In this document: positions 1 through 5,750 of the stretch, piece after piece | Layout of the letters: each line of letters starts with the position of its first letter | Numbering within the stretch: position 1 is the first letter of the stretch | Assembly: GCA_964486145.1 (NCBI GenBank) | Contig: CAZAMT010000180.1 | Coordinates: forward strand, 1 to 8,324 | Direction: 5' to 3' | Source: CAZAMT01 sp964486145 | GTDB taxonomy: Bacteria; Bacteroidota; Bacteroidia; Bacteroidales; JAAAOM01 | DNA length: 8,324 nucleotides | Position numbers and translations under genes: made by a program | The notes under the pieces: generated by a model | Told to the model about the DNA's origin: nothing | Seen by the model: only the letters and a program-made list of their open reading frames with translations | The model's database searches: none

Positions 1-147
1 TAAACTTAATCGTGAACAGTCGATTTTAAATAATTTATGAATTAAAGAGGCTAAACAAATGCATGAAAATATTTGAATTATTAATGAACATAAAATATTT
101 TTTTACAATACCCATTATCAGATATCCTCACCTTGCATACGAATCAT

Positions 148-876
148 TCATTCTGGTATCTCAGGAAAGTACATACTTTCCAATGATGTATTGATGCCGG
201 GTGCACCAAACAATGGGAGGCCTCTTGCACTCATCACGTTGCCAAGTCGTTTCACCCCTTCCTCATCCACTTCTTTTAACTCACTTCCTGAGGTTAGAGC
301 CATTAAAATGGAATAGGCTGTTTCTTCAAGCAATTCCACATTAAAAAATGTCCATTCAATGTTTTCAGTGCTCATGGTAACCAAACCGTGATTCTCCATT
401 AAAAAACTATTGTACTTTTTGATGTAAGGGCTAAAATTATCAGCAAGTTGTTGGGTTAAAGGCTCGGCATAGGGTACTATTGGCACAGGTCCGACTTCGG
501 TTATGGTTTCGGGGTAAAACGGCCGCATTAACCAGTTTTTGCCTTTCCTGATGGCAAAAGCGCCAACATTGGGAGCATGGCAATGCAGAACCGAAACAAT
601 ATCCTGACGTTCATGAAAAAACTTTAAATACATCGCTTTCTCACCCGTGGGCTTTCGTTTACCCTCAACTGTATTTCCTTCCACATCAATGAAAACCACA
701 TCGTCAGCCTGCACATCACCTTTGTTACGCATGGTTGGCGTTATTAAAATCACATTATCTTCCAGTTTCCAGGCCAAATTGCCTCCGTATCCTGTAACAT
801 AGTGCCTTTTTGCCATTCGATGACAAACATCAACAAAAAGTTTAATTTCTTTCGTGTATTTTTCTGAATATTTCAT
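148..876 (-). CDS. Class II aldolase/adducin-family protein (fuculose-phosphate aldolase-like)
   Basis: Predicted cytoplasmic zinc-dependent aldolase of 242 residues, slightly longer than E. coli FucA (about 215). Seen: the three zinc-ligand histidines are present as HCH (H98, H100) and ENHG (H163), and the catalytic glutamate is E79 in the KPTGE segment. The GGN turn (31-33) and the ITPT strand (45-48) place it in the family. The family cleaves sugar phosphates such as L-fuculose-1-phosphate or L-rhamnulose-1-phosphate to DHAP and an aldehyde. Odd: by recalled alignment to FucA, several phosphate-binding residues are changed (T26 to Y30, G44 to M49, S71-S72 to T77-G78), so the substrate may not be a standard 1-phosphate. 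The ATG at 874-876 is followed by a typical N-terminal helix. It lies downstream of the zinc dehydrogenase on the same strand, separated by a PHP-domain remnant, and was probably once one operon with it. Family is sure; substrate is unknown. Confidence 0.88.
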   Translation of the reverse strand: MKYSEKYTKEIKLFVDVCHRMAKRHYVTGYGGNLAWKLEDNVILITPTMRNKGDVQADDVVFIDVEGNTVEGKRKPTGEKAMYLKFFHERQDIVSVLHCHAPNVGAFAIRKGKNWLMRPFYPETITEVGPVPIVPYAEPLTQQLADNFSPYIKKYNSFLMENHGLVTMSTENIEWTFFNVELLEETAYSILMALTSGSELKEVDEEGVKRLGNVMSARGLPLFGAPGINTSLESMYFPEIPE

Positions 877-937
877 AATTTTTTTTTTACAACCTTATTA
901 AAATCATCAACGCTAAAATGTTTTATCCTTTCCCGCT

Positions 938-1120
938 TCATTTCATTCTATTGCCAAATTGCCTGACACCGGCGGTACATCTCCAACCAGACTGAAAAAC
1001 AAATTTGATATACGAAAAACGGGTGTGCATATGAAGGTTAATCTTTGCCGGATCAGCAGGTGGAATTGATTCCCGGGAAATGAGTTCCTGCAAGAGATCC
1101 AGTTTTTCTTCAATGATTGG
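938..1120 (-). pseudogene. Remnant of a PHP-domain metal-dependent hydrolase
   Basis: This stretch is open in a frame without a usable start codon; an in-frame stop lies at 1121-1123. Its translation begins IIEEKLDLLQELISRES, continues with IPPADPAKI, and then gives NLHMHTRFSY (1010-1039). The H-x-H-T-x-F-S pattern is the first metal-binding motif of PHP-domain phosphoesterases (histidinol-phosphatase-like), normally followed by about 200 more residues. Here the similarity stops after FSY, and the frame runs through unrelated-looking residues to a TGA at 938-940. So only about the first 37 codons of a PHP gene seem to survive, with both the start and the bulk lost. It sits between the dehydrogenase and aldolase genes in the same orientation, which suggests it was a middle gene of that operon. 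An overlapping 71-codon GTG-initiated ORF (943-1158) in another frame has no recognisable content. The PHP call rests on a short motif and is an inference. Confidence 0.6.
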
Positions 1121-1161
1121 TTATCCTGGAACATCTCAGTGTTATTTTTTGAATCCACTAC

Positions 1162-2199
1162 TTAGTCAAAATCAATCATTGCCTTCATCACGCCATCCTT
1201 GTATTCACTCACCAAGTCAAAAGCCGCTTTGGTTTCCTCAAACCTGAAACGGTGCGTTGGCATTTTACTTATATCAAACAATCCTGAAGCCATTCCTTCA
1301 AGGGTTTCCTCCAACGAATCATTTTGCCTGCGCACATTGGTAATGGTAATCTCTTTATGGCGTCCGGTATCCACGGGTAATGACCATCGGTCAAACTCAG
1401 GAATCCCGATAATCATCAGTTTGCCCCCCGGTTTTAATATTTTAAATGCGTTATCAATTGCCTCCTGCTGTCCGCAACATTCAAAGACCACATCCATACC
1501 TCCAGGTTCCATTTCAAGGATTCTCTTTTCTATATCTGTTTTATCAGGATTTCCTGCATATATCGCCCCTGCATCCCTGGCGCGTTGAACTCGTTCATCA
1601 ATTTTATCAGTTACATAAATGGCGCCGGCACCTTTAGCGAGGGAAGGTATCAACACACTCATTCCAATGGGTCCAAAACCAAGGATCCCTACCTTTGCTC
1701 CTCTCATAGGAATGGACTGACGCACAGCATAAACCCCAATCGCCAGTGGTTCTGAAATAGCTGCCTCGTCAAAACTCATACTGCTTTGGATTGGAAAACA
1801 ACTTGTTTCAGGCATCACGATGTATTCCGACAAACATCCATCAGCCTGGCTGGGATTACCGAGGAACTCAAGGTTTCTGCAAGTGTGAGGCCTTCCGGCT
1901 TTACATTGATCACACTCCCAACAGGGCATTGCCGGTTCTATGGCAATCCGATCACCGGGACTTACACGCGTTACATTGGCCCCAACCGCTTCCACTACAC
2001 CGGCTCCTTCATGCCCAACAGGAAAAGGGTACTTTACAACCTGAGAACCAATTTTCCCGGATACATAGTAATGAACGTCACTCCCACAAACTCCGATGGT
2101 TTTCATTTTGATTAAAACATCCGTATCCTTTTGAATTTGTGGTTTCGGAACGTCTATCATTTCCATCTGCCGAATCCCTGTTAATACCATTGACTTCAT
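1162..2199 (-). CDS. Zinc-dependent medium-chain dehydrogenase, sorbitol/polyol dehydrogenase type
   Basis: Cytoplasmic NAD-dependent alcohol/polyol dehydrogenase of the MDR superfamily, 345 residues, full family length. Seen: catalytic zinc ligands C38 (in VCGSDVHYY), H63-E64 (in GHEGAG) and E150 (SEPLA). Structural-zinc cysteines are C93, C96, C99 and C107. The Rossmann loop GFGPIG (174-179) is followed by D198 at the end of the second strand, which favours NAD over NADP. The CGSDVHYYVSGKIG segment is characteristic of sorbitol/xylitol dehydrogenases, so oxidation of a sugar alcohol or related polyol to a ketose is the likely reaction; L-threonine or galactitol-phosphate dehydrogenases are alternatives. 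ATG at 2197-2199. It is the first gene of a leftward unit with the PHP remnant and the class II aldolase, and it diverges from a broken GntR regulator, the typical position of a local repressor. A candidate -7 promoter box lies at 2257-2264. Confidence 0.9.
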   Translation of the reverse strand: MKSMVLTGIRQMEMIDVPKPQIQKDTDVLIKMKTIGVCGSDVHYYVSGKIGSQVVKYPFPVGHEGAGVVEAVGANVTRVSPGDRIAIEPAMPCWECDQCKAGRPHTCRNLEFLGNPSQADGCLSEYIVMPETSCFPIQSSMSFDEAAISEPLAIGVYAVRQSIPMRGAKVGILGFGPIGMSVLIPSLAKGAGAIYVTDKIDERVQRARDAGAIYAGNPDKTDIEKRILEMEPGGMDVVFECCGQQEAIDNAFKILKPGGKLMIIGIPEFDRWSLPVDTGRHKEITITNVRRQNDSLEETLEGMASGLFDISKMPTHRFRFEETKAAFDLVSEYKDGVMKAMIDFD

Positions 2200-2231
2200 A
2201 TCGTAATGTGTTTTCTAAATAATAAAATTCT

Positions 2232-2239
2232 TATTTTTG
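2232..2239 (+). promoter_or_regulatory. Candidate Bacteroidota -7 box for the gntR-type pseudogene
   Basis: TATTTTTG matches the Bacteroidota sigma-A -7 consensus TAnnTTTG exactly. It lies about 70 bases before the likely ATG at 2309. No clear TTTG -33 element is present at the usual distance, so this is only a candidate. Confidence 0.35.
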
Positions 2240-2256
2240 TGGCTACTATATTTCAA

Positions 2257-2264
2257 CAAAAGTA
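2257..2264 (-). promoter_or_regulatory. Candidate Bacteroidota -7 box for the dehydrogenase operon
   Basis: On the minus strand this reads TACTTTTG, an exact TAnnTTTG match, placing transcription start near 2253 and giving a leader of roughly 55 nt before the ATG at 2199. The -33 region is only T-rich. It faces the opposite box at 2232-2239, so the two predicted starts overlap, leaving little room for independent control. Candidate by motif only. Confidence 0.4.
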
Positions 2265-2308
2265 ACATTGTAAAGATAAAAAAACATCTTGTACCATCCT
2301 GTAAGAAA

Positions 2309-2688
2309 ATGTATCCGGACATATTAATGGATTCGCAAATACCTAAATATGAGCAGATCATTAAACTCATCGTTTCGGATATTCAGGCGGGTATTTATAA
2401 ACTGGGTGAACGAATTTCTTCCATAAACGAAATTAGTGAAGAATACCTGGTTTCAAGAGCCACTGTGGAGAAAGCATATAAAAAAAATGGATAAGTTGAA
2501 ATTAACGTCGGGACAGGATGTCGGGATTATCTCATACAATGAAACACCCGTCAAACAGGTTTTGGTCGGCGGTATTACCACCATTTCGACCAATCACGAG
2601 CAAATAACAAGTTGCACGGATGATCTTACATAAAAAACCAGGAAGGATCAAAATCCCATTTAATTTTATCCGGAGAAATTCCCTTTAA
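2309..2688 (+). pseudogene. GntR-family transcriptional regulator with LacI-like effector domain, internally deleted and frameshifted
   Basis: Three pieces of one protein are visible in successive frames. (1) 2309-2491: a GntR winged-helix N-terminus starting MYPDILMDSQ, with the helix-turn-helix around residues 33-59 (GERISSINEISEEYLVSR, then TVEKAY), ending at a stop after an A8 run (2480-2487). (2) 2517-2603: DVGIISYNETPVKQVL followed by GGITTISTN, the end of a periplasmic-binding-protein-like ligand domain. (3) 2608-2688: QVARMILHKKPGRIKIPF then NFIRRNSL and a stop, the usual C-terminal tail. Such regulators are about 330-340 residues long, so roughly 200 central residues are missing, and a second frameshift lies at 2601-2610. 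Its position divergent from the dehydrogenase suggests it once controlled that operon. Its last 23 bases overlap the convergent pabB-like gene. The DNA-binding half might still be translated, but without a ligand or dimer domain. The N-terminal start could also be 2327. Confidence 0.8.
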
Positions 2689-3994
2689 ATTCTTCATGTA
2701 ATTGCACCAGTCCTTTCAATTTCAGTAAACACTCTTTGTATTCCTTTTCTCCATCACAAAGCGCGGTTATAGCGCTCCCCACCGAACAGGAAAGGTATTT
2801 TTTTTCAGCATTGTACAACAAGGTACGAATGACCACGCTGAAATCAAAATCGCTGTTTGGTTTTATATATCCAAGGGCACCGGAATACACTCCGCGTTTG
2901 CTCGTTTCAAAGTGCTCAATCAGTTTCATGGCACGGATTTTTGGCGCGCCGGTCATTGAACCCATTGGAAAGGTATTTCCGAGAATTTCAATCACCGTAG
3001 TTCGTTCTTCAACCATACCTGATACCGTTGAAATCATTTGATGCACGGTTGGAAATGGATAAACACCGCAAAGCTCTTCAACGCATACAGTACCCTTTAT
3101 GCAGAACCTGGATAAATCATTTCGAACAAGATCAACAATCATGGTATTTTCAGCGCGTTCTTTCGGATTTTTTTGAAGAAAATCCCGCTCATACTGATCC
3201 GCCGCGTATTCTTTCCTTCGCCTGGCAGTGCCTTTCATTGGCTGTGAAACAACCTTACTTCCCTCTTTTCTCAGGTACCTTTCAGGACTCGTTGACAAAA
3301 TATATTTATCCCCGGCTTTCAAAAATGCAGAAAATGGGGCCGGATGCCGCTGTAACAGATGATAAAAAACATTTTCCGGCGCAATCTCAATATTATCATT
3401 GAAAAACTCCTGGCAAAAATTCACTTCGTAAATATCTCCCCTGTACAAATGTTGTTTTAATTCTTCAACTTTCAACAAATACGCATCTCTTGAAATTGTT
3501 GGACATACTCTGATTTGAGGTATTTGACCCCACCGTATAGAAAAATCTACGACAGATTGAAACCACTGATGCACTGTTGCCGGATTATCAACTCCCTCAT
3601 GAAAGTAAATTATTACTTTATCACTTTCTGCCTCAACCACAAAACGGGGTATAAAAAAAAACAAATCCGGAAATTCGGAACCATCATTACCGCCGGATAC
3701 AAGGTCTTCAATTTCATTTTTAACATCATATCCAATATACCCAAAATGCCAGTCCTGATGTTTTTGTAAATGCTCTTCCATTGCTGAAAGAGCGTTGGGT
3801 GTGTCTACCGATACGATTTCAATAGCACCAACGGCAATCAATACATCGTATTGAAGAAAGCGGTGGTTATGATCTTTGAATATTGCAGGATGGCTGTGTA
3901 ACAAAGCAAAATGTTCAACTTTGCGGGAATATGCCAACAATGCATTCAGAAAAAAATCATTATCGGAAATCGCAATGGAAATACTTTTTCTCAC
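2666..3994 (-). CDS. pabB: Aminodeoxychorismate synthase component I (PabB-like)
   Basis: Cytoplasmic enzyme of folate synthesis that aminates chorismate to 4-amino-4-deoxychorismate, using ammonia from a PabA-type glutaminase. 442 residues, close to stand-alone PabB. Seen: chorismate-binding-fold motifs YEVNFCQEF (189-197), STSPERYL (234-241), AENTMIVDLVRNDLSRF (281-297), PTVHQM (315-320), FPMGSMTGAPKIRAM (342-356) and YSGALGYI (370-377). K254 in QPMKGTARR is the lysine that distinguishes PabB (PIKGT) from anthranilate synthase TrpE (usually A at that position), which supports the PabB call. No PabA or PabC gene is in the window. The longest reading starts at GTG (3992-3994); no in-frame ATG lies near, and the protein sequence from there reads like a family N-terminus. 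It lies downstream of the peroxiredoxin gene beyond a terminator, so it likely has its own promoter, which I could not identify. Confidence 0.9.
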   Translation of the reverse strand: MRKSISIAISDNDFFLNALLAYSRKVEHFALLHSHPAIFKDHNHRFLQYDVLIAVGAIEIVSVDTPNALSAMEEHLQKHQDWHFGYIGYDVKNEIEDLVSGGNDGSEFPDLFFFIPRFVVEAESDKVIIYFHEGVDNPATVHQWFQSVVDFSIRWGQIPQIRVCPTISRDAYLLKVEELKQHLYRGDIYEVNFCQEFFNDNIEIAPENVFYHLLQRHPAPFSAFLKAGDKYILSTSPERYLRKEGSKVVSQPMKGTARRRKEYAADQYERDFLQKNPKERAENTMIVDLVRNDLSRFCIKGTVCVEELCGVYPFPTVHQMISTVSGMVEERTTVIEILGNTFPMGSMTGAPKIRAMKLIEHFETSKRGVYSGALGYIKPNSDFDFSVVIRTLLYNAEKKYLSCSVGSAITALCDGEKEYKECLLKLKGLVQLHEEFKGNFSG

Positions 3995-4000
3995 AGGTAT

Positions 4001-4042
4001 AAAAATAAAAAAGCACCCGGTGAAATTCCGGATGCTTTTTTT
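4001..4042 (-). terminator. Intrinsic terminator after the peroxiredoxin gene
   Basis: On the minus-strand transcript, GCAUCCGG (from 4035-4028) pairs with CCGGGUGC (from 4020-4013). This is an 8-bp stem with one U-G pair and a 7-nt loop, followed by UUUUUUAUUUUU. It starts about 13 bases after the peroxiredoxin stop codon and ends just before the pabB-like GTG. The flanking A/T tracts extend the stem. In the plus direction the same pair becomes a C-A mismatch, so it is best suited to leftward transcription. Confidence 0.8.
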
Positions 4043-4055
4043 ATTTGTTCATTTC

Positions 4056-4694
4056 TTAGTTTCCTCTACTTCCAAGGTATTCGGCTACGCCGATTTGATC
4101 AGCTTTCATTGCTTTTTCACCAGGTTTCCAGTCGGCTGGACAAACCTCTCCGTTATCTTCAAAAAACTGCAATGCATCAACCATACGTAATGTTTCTGTA
4201 ACACTTCGGCCCAGTGGCATATCGTTTACAACCTGGTGTCTTACAATTCCTTCCTTATCGATCAGGAACAGGCCGCGATAAGATTGAGGAATACCTGAAA
4301 ACACGGAGCGGCCGTCTTCATCGTAGTCATATTCACCAGCCAGTACATCGTAGTTTTCAGAGATGGTTTTAGATAAATCGGCAACCAGTGGATATTTCAC
4401 TCCTTTGATACCTCCGTCTTTCTGCTCTGTTTGCAACCATTTCCAATGGGAAAATTCAGAATCTACCGAACACCCAACAACTGCCACATCTCTTTTTTCA
4501 AATTCATCCATTTTATCCTGGAAAGCCAGTATTTCGGTGGGGCAAACAAATGTAAAATCTGCCGGGTAAAAATAAAATATAACATATTTTTTACCAAGAT
4601 ACTGATCCAGTGAGAAATCTTCAGCGATATCTCCACCATTTACAACTGCCATTGACTTGAAAGAAGGTGCTTTTTTTCCAACTAATACTGCCAT
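4056..4694 (-). CDS. Typical 2-Cys peroxiredoxin (AhpC/Prx family)
   Basis: Cytoplasmic thiol peroxidase that reduces hydrogen peroxide and organic hydroperoxides. 212 residues, normal length for the Prx1/AhpC group. Seen: the active-site segment YPADFTFVCPTE (43-54) with peroxidatic C51 and T48, the conserved arginine R140 (SYRGLFLID), and resolving cysteine C185 in EVCPADW, so both cysteines of a typical dimeric 2-Cys enzyme are present. The DGGIKGVKYP region (93-102) corresponds to the GGLG-type loop, and the C-terminus ends AEYLGSRGN with YL in place of the usual YF; these features bear on sensitivity to over-oxidation, but I would not predict it from this alone. ATG at 4692-4694. It is transcribed alone: a candidate promoter lies upstream at 4761-4768 and a terminator directly follows. 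No AhpF or thioredoxin-reductase partner is in the window. Confidence 0.95.
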   Translation of the reverse strand: MAVLVGKKAPSFKSMAVVNGGDIAEDFSLDQYLGKKYVIFYFYPADFTFVCPTEILAFQDKMDEFEKRDVAVVGCSVDSEFSHWKWLQTEQKDGGIKGVKYPLVADLSKTISENYDVLAGEYDYDEDGRSVFSGIPQSYRGLFLIDKEGIVRHQVVNDMPLGRSVTETLRMVDALQFFEDNGEVCPADWKPGEKAMKADQIGVAEYLGSRGN

Positions 4695-4760
4695 AATTCT
4701 TATTTATTTTTATGATTAAAATTATTCAAATGATTATGTATGTCTGTAATATGTCAACAA

Positions 4761-4768
4761 CAAAAATA
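4761..4768 (-). promoter_or_regulatory. Candidate Bacteroidota -7 box for the peroxiredoxin gene
   Basis: Minus-strand TATTTTTG matches TAnnTTTG exactly and would give a leader of about 60 nt before the ATG at 4694. A TTTG (4797-4794) lies upstream, but at a 25-nt spacing, which is longer than usual. Candidate only. Confidence 0.4.
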
Positions 4769-4865
4769 CGTATAATTAGTTTAAAGCAGGTAACAAATAT
4801 TTACATGGAAATACAACCGGATGTCAGGTCGTGGAATATGAAAAGAAAATCAATTTTAAAAAAGT

Positions 4866-4873
4866 TAAATTTG
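4866..4873 (+). promoter_or_regulatory. Candidate -7 box directly before the zeta-like gene
   Basis: TAAATTTG matches TAnnTTTG exactly and ends six bases before the ATG at 4879. If it is used, transcription would begin at or next to the start codon and the mRNA would be essentially leaderless. No -33 TTTG is seen at the right spacing, and such AT-rich sequence gives chance matches, so confidence is low. Confidence 0.25.
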
Positions 4874-4878
4874 TCTAA

Positions 4879-5466
4879 ATGGAAACAAAAAATCTTTATA
4901 TAATCTCTGGATGTAATGGTGCTGGCAAAACAACAGCTTCATATACCATTTTACCAGAGATAATTGAATGTAAAGAATTTGTAAATGCTGATGAAATTGC
5001 AAAAGGATTATCACCTTTTCAACCCGAAAAAGTTGCGTTTGAATCAGGACGAATAATGATAAATCGAATCAACGAACTTTTGAAAGAGAACGAGAGTTTT
5101 GCATTTGAAACAACATTATCAACTAGAAGTTATCGTAATAAAATCATAAATGCGAAAAAACAAGGATATACCGTTACTCTATTATTTTTTTGGCTTAACA
5201 ACATAGAACTTGCTAAAGAAAGAGTTAAAATTAGAGTAAAAGAGGGAGGACACAATATTCCAGAAAAAGTAATTGAAAGAAGATATTTAAAAGGAATTTA
5301 CAATTTATTTGACATTTATCTTCCGATTATTGACGGAGCTTTAATTTTTGATAATTCTTTTGGAAAGCACGAATTAATAGCTCACAAAATGGGAACCGAC
5401 ACTTTAGAAATAATCGATTCAGAAAAATTTAAACAATTAAAAAAGGTTTATGACACAAAAAGATAA
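4879..5466 (+). CDS. Zeta-toxin-like P-loop kinase
   Basis: P-loop NTPase of 195 residues resembling the zeta-toxin/UNAG-kinase group, whose characterised members phosphorylate UDP-N-acetylglucosamine and block cell-wall synthesis; whether this protein does so is unknown. Seen: Walker A GCNGAGKT (11-18), the FVNADEIAKGLSPF segment (34-47) with D38 in the position of the zeta catalytic aspartate, FAFETTLSTRSY (74-85), and the arginine-rich lid-like stretch RVKIRVKEGGHNIPEKVIER (115-134). The ATG at 4879 directly precedes the beta-strand leading to the P-loop, so the start is secure. Its 3' end overlaps a 49-codon gene by 17 bases, indicating coupled translation. Base composition differs from its neighbours: the 60-base stretch 5161-5220 has 18 G+C, against 26 in 6241-6300 of the adjacent glycosyltransferase gene. 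Together with the repeat that follows, this suggests horizontal acquisition. No epsilon-type antitoxin is recognised upstream. Confidence 0.85.
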   Translation: METKNLYIISGCNGAGKTTASYTILPEIIECKEFVNADEIAKGLSPFQPEKVAFESGRIMINRINELLKENESFAFETTLSTRSYRNKIINAKKQGYTVTLLFFWLNNIELAKERVKIRVKEGGHNIPEKVIERRYLKGIYNLFDIYLPIIDGALIFDNSFGKHELIAHKMGTDTLEIIDSEKFKQLKKVYDTKR

Positions 5467-5599
5467 ACAAATCGAATTAAAAGACAAGATTGTAAAAGGA
5501 CTTGAAAAAGTTTATGAACGACTTCTTGAATTCAAGAAAAGTAAGAATAGCGAACTTGTAGTAATGCAAGGAGATAAAATCGTGAAACTAAAACCGTAA
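5450..5599 (+). CDS. Small partner protein of the zeta-like kinase (49 aa, putative antitoxin)
   Basis: A 49-codon gene starting MTQKDKQIELKDKIVKGL and ending VVMQGDKIVKLKP. The ATG lies inside the last codons of the kinase gene (17-base overlap), the classic layout of a translationally coupled toxin/antitoxin-like pair. Seen: a charged, probably helical first part (residues 1-32, rich in K and E) followed by a short beta-like tail with a GDKIVKLKP ending. It has no cysteines or membrane segment and no DNA-binding motif that I recognise. I recall similar short proteins beside zeta-like kinases in Bacteroidota, but cannot verify this here. Function is inferred from position only; it might neutralise or assist the kinase. 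The stop codon is seven bases before the folded repeat element. Confidence 0.7.
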   Translation: MTQKDKQIELKDKIVKGLEKVYERLLEFKKSKNSELVVMQGDKIVKLKP

Positions 5600-5605
5600 T
5601 AAGCA

Positions 5606-5743
5606 CTATGCACAACACAGGCTATACACAATGCGGGGTTTTTGTACTGAAATCGAACATTTTGTTTTTTACAAACTTGGGGCTTAATTGAATAGAAATC
5701 GTATTTTTTAGCCCGCACCGTGCATAGCCTAGACCGTTTATAG
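5606..5743. repeat. 138-bp element with 18-nt imperfect inverted arms, cassette-end-like
   Basis: Left arm GGCTATACACAATGCGGG (5620-5637) and right arm CCCGCACCGTGCATAGCC (5712-5729) are inverted repeats with 15 of 18 positions complementary. All three differences become G-U pairs in a minus-strand transcript, so the arms would form an 18-bp stem there. Outside the arms, CTAT/AAC on the left (5606-5609, 5614-5616) faces GTT/ATAG on the right (5736-5738, 5740-5743). Within the loop, GGGCT (5680-5684) could pair alternatively with AGCCC (5710-5714), and GAAATCG occurs twice in direct orientation. CTATRCACAA also occurs twice on the left (5606-5615, 5622-5631). It begins seven bases after the stop of the 49-aa gene and ends eight bases before the glycosyltransferase stop. 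This resembles the recombination site at the end of an integron cassette, although the GTTRRRY core fits poorly. Confidence 0.7.
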
Positions 5744-5750
5744 AAGTCTG

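Noticed and set aside
1..147. Left-edge AT-rich segment searched for a gene or terminator for the aldolase
   Set aside because: No ORF of credible length and no GC-rich hairpin followed by a T-tract was found on either strand.
943..1158. 71-codon minus-strand ORF starting at GTG between the aldolase and dehydrogenase genes
   Set aside because: Its protein has no recognisable content, while an overlapping frame shows the PHP motif. It is best read as an out-of-frame shadow of a decayed gene.
1199..2115. Several plus-strand ORFs of 60-130 codons opposite the dehydrogenase gene
   Set aside because: They are antisense shadows of a gene with complete zinc and Rossmann motifs.
3028..4201. Plus-strand ORFs opposite the pabB-like and peroxiredoxin genes
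   Set aside because: They are antisense to conserved coding sequence and have no family features.
4712..4903. 63-codon plus-strand ORF before the zeta-like gene, possible upstream antitoxin
   Set aside because: It overlaps the kinase start by 25 bases in another frame, runs through the promoter region of the peroxiredoxin gene, and shows no family feature or antitoxin-like pattern.
5512..5718. 68-codon minus-strand ORF across the inverted-repeat element
   Set aside because: It is antisense to the 49-codon gene and made largely of repeat sequence; the translation has no domain character and probably arises from the repeat.
5606..5743. A standard integron attC site
   Set aside because: Arms and position fit, and AAC/GTT triplets face each other, but the right core reads GTTTATA rather than GTTRRRY, and no integrase or neighbouring cassette is present. 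I kept it as an unassigned repeat.
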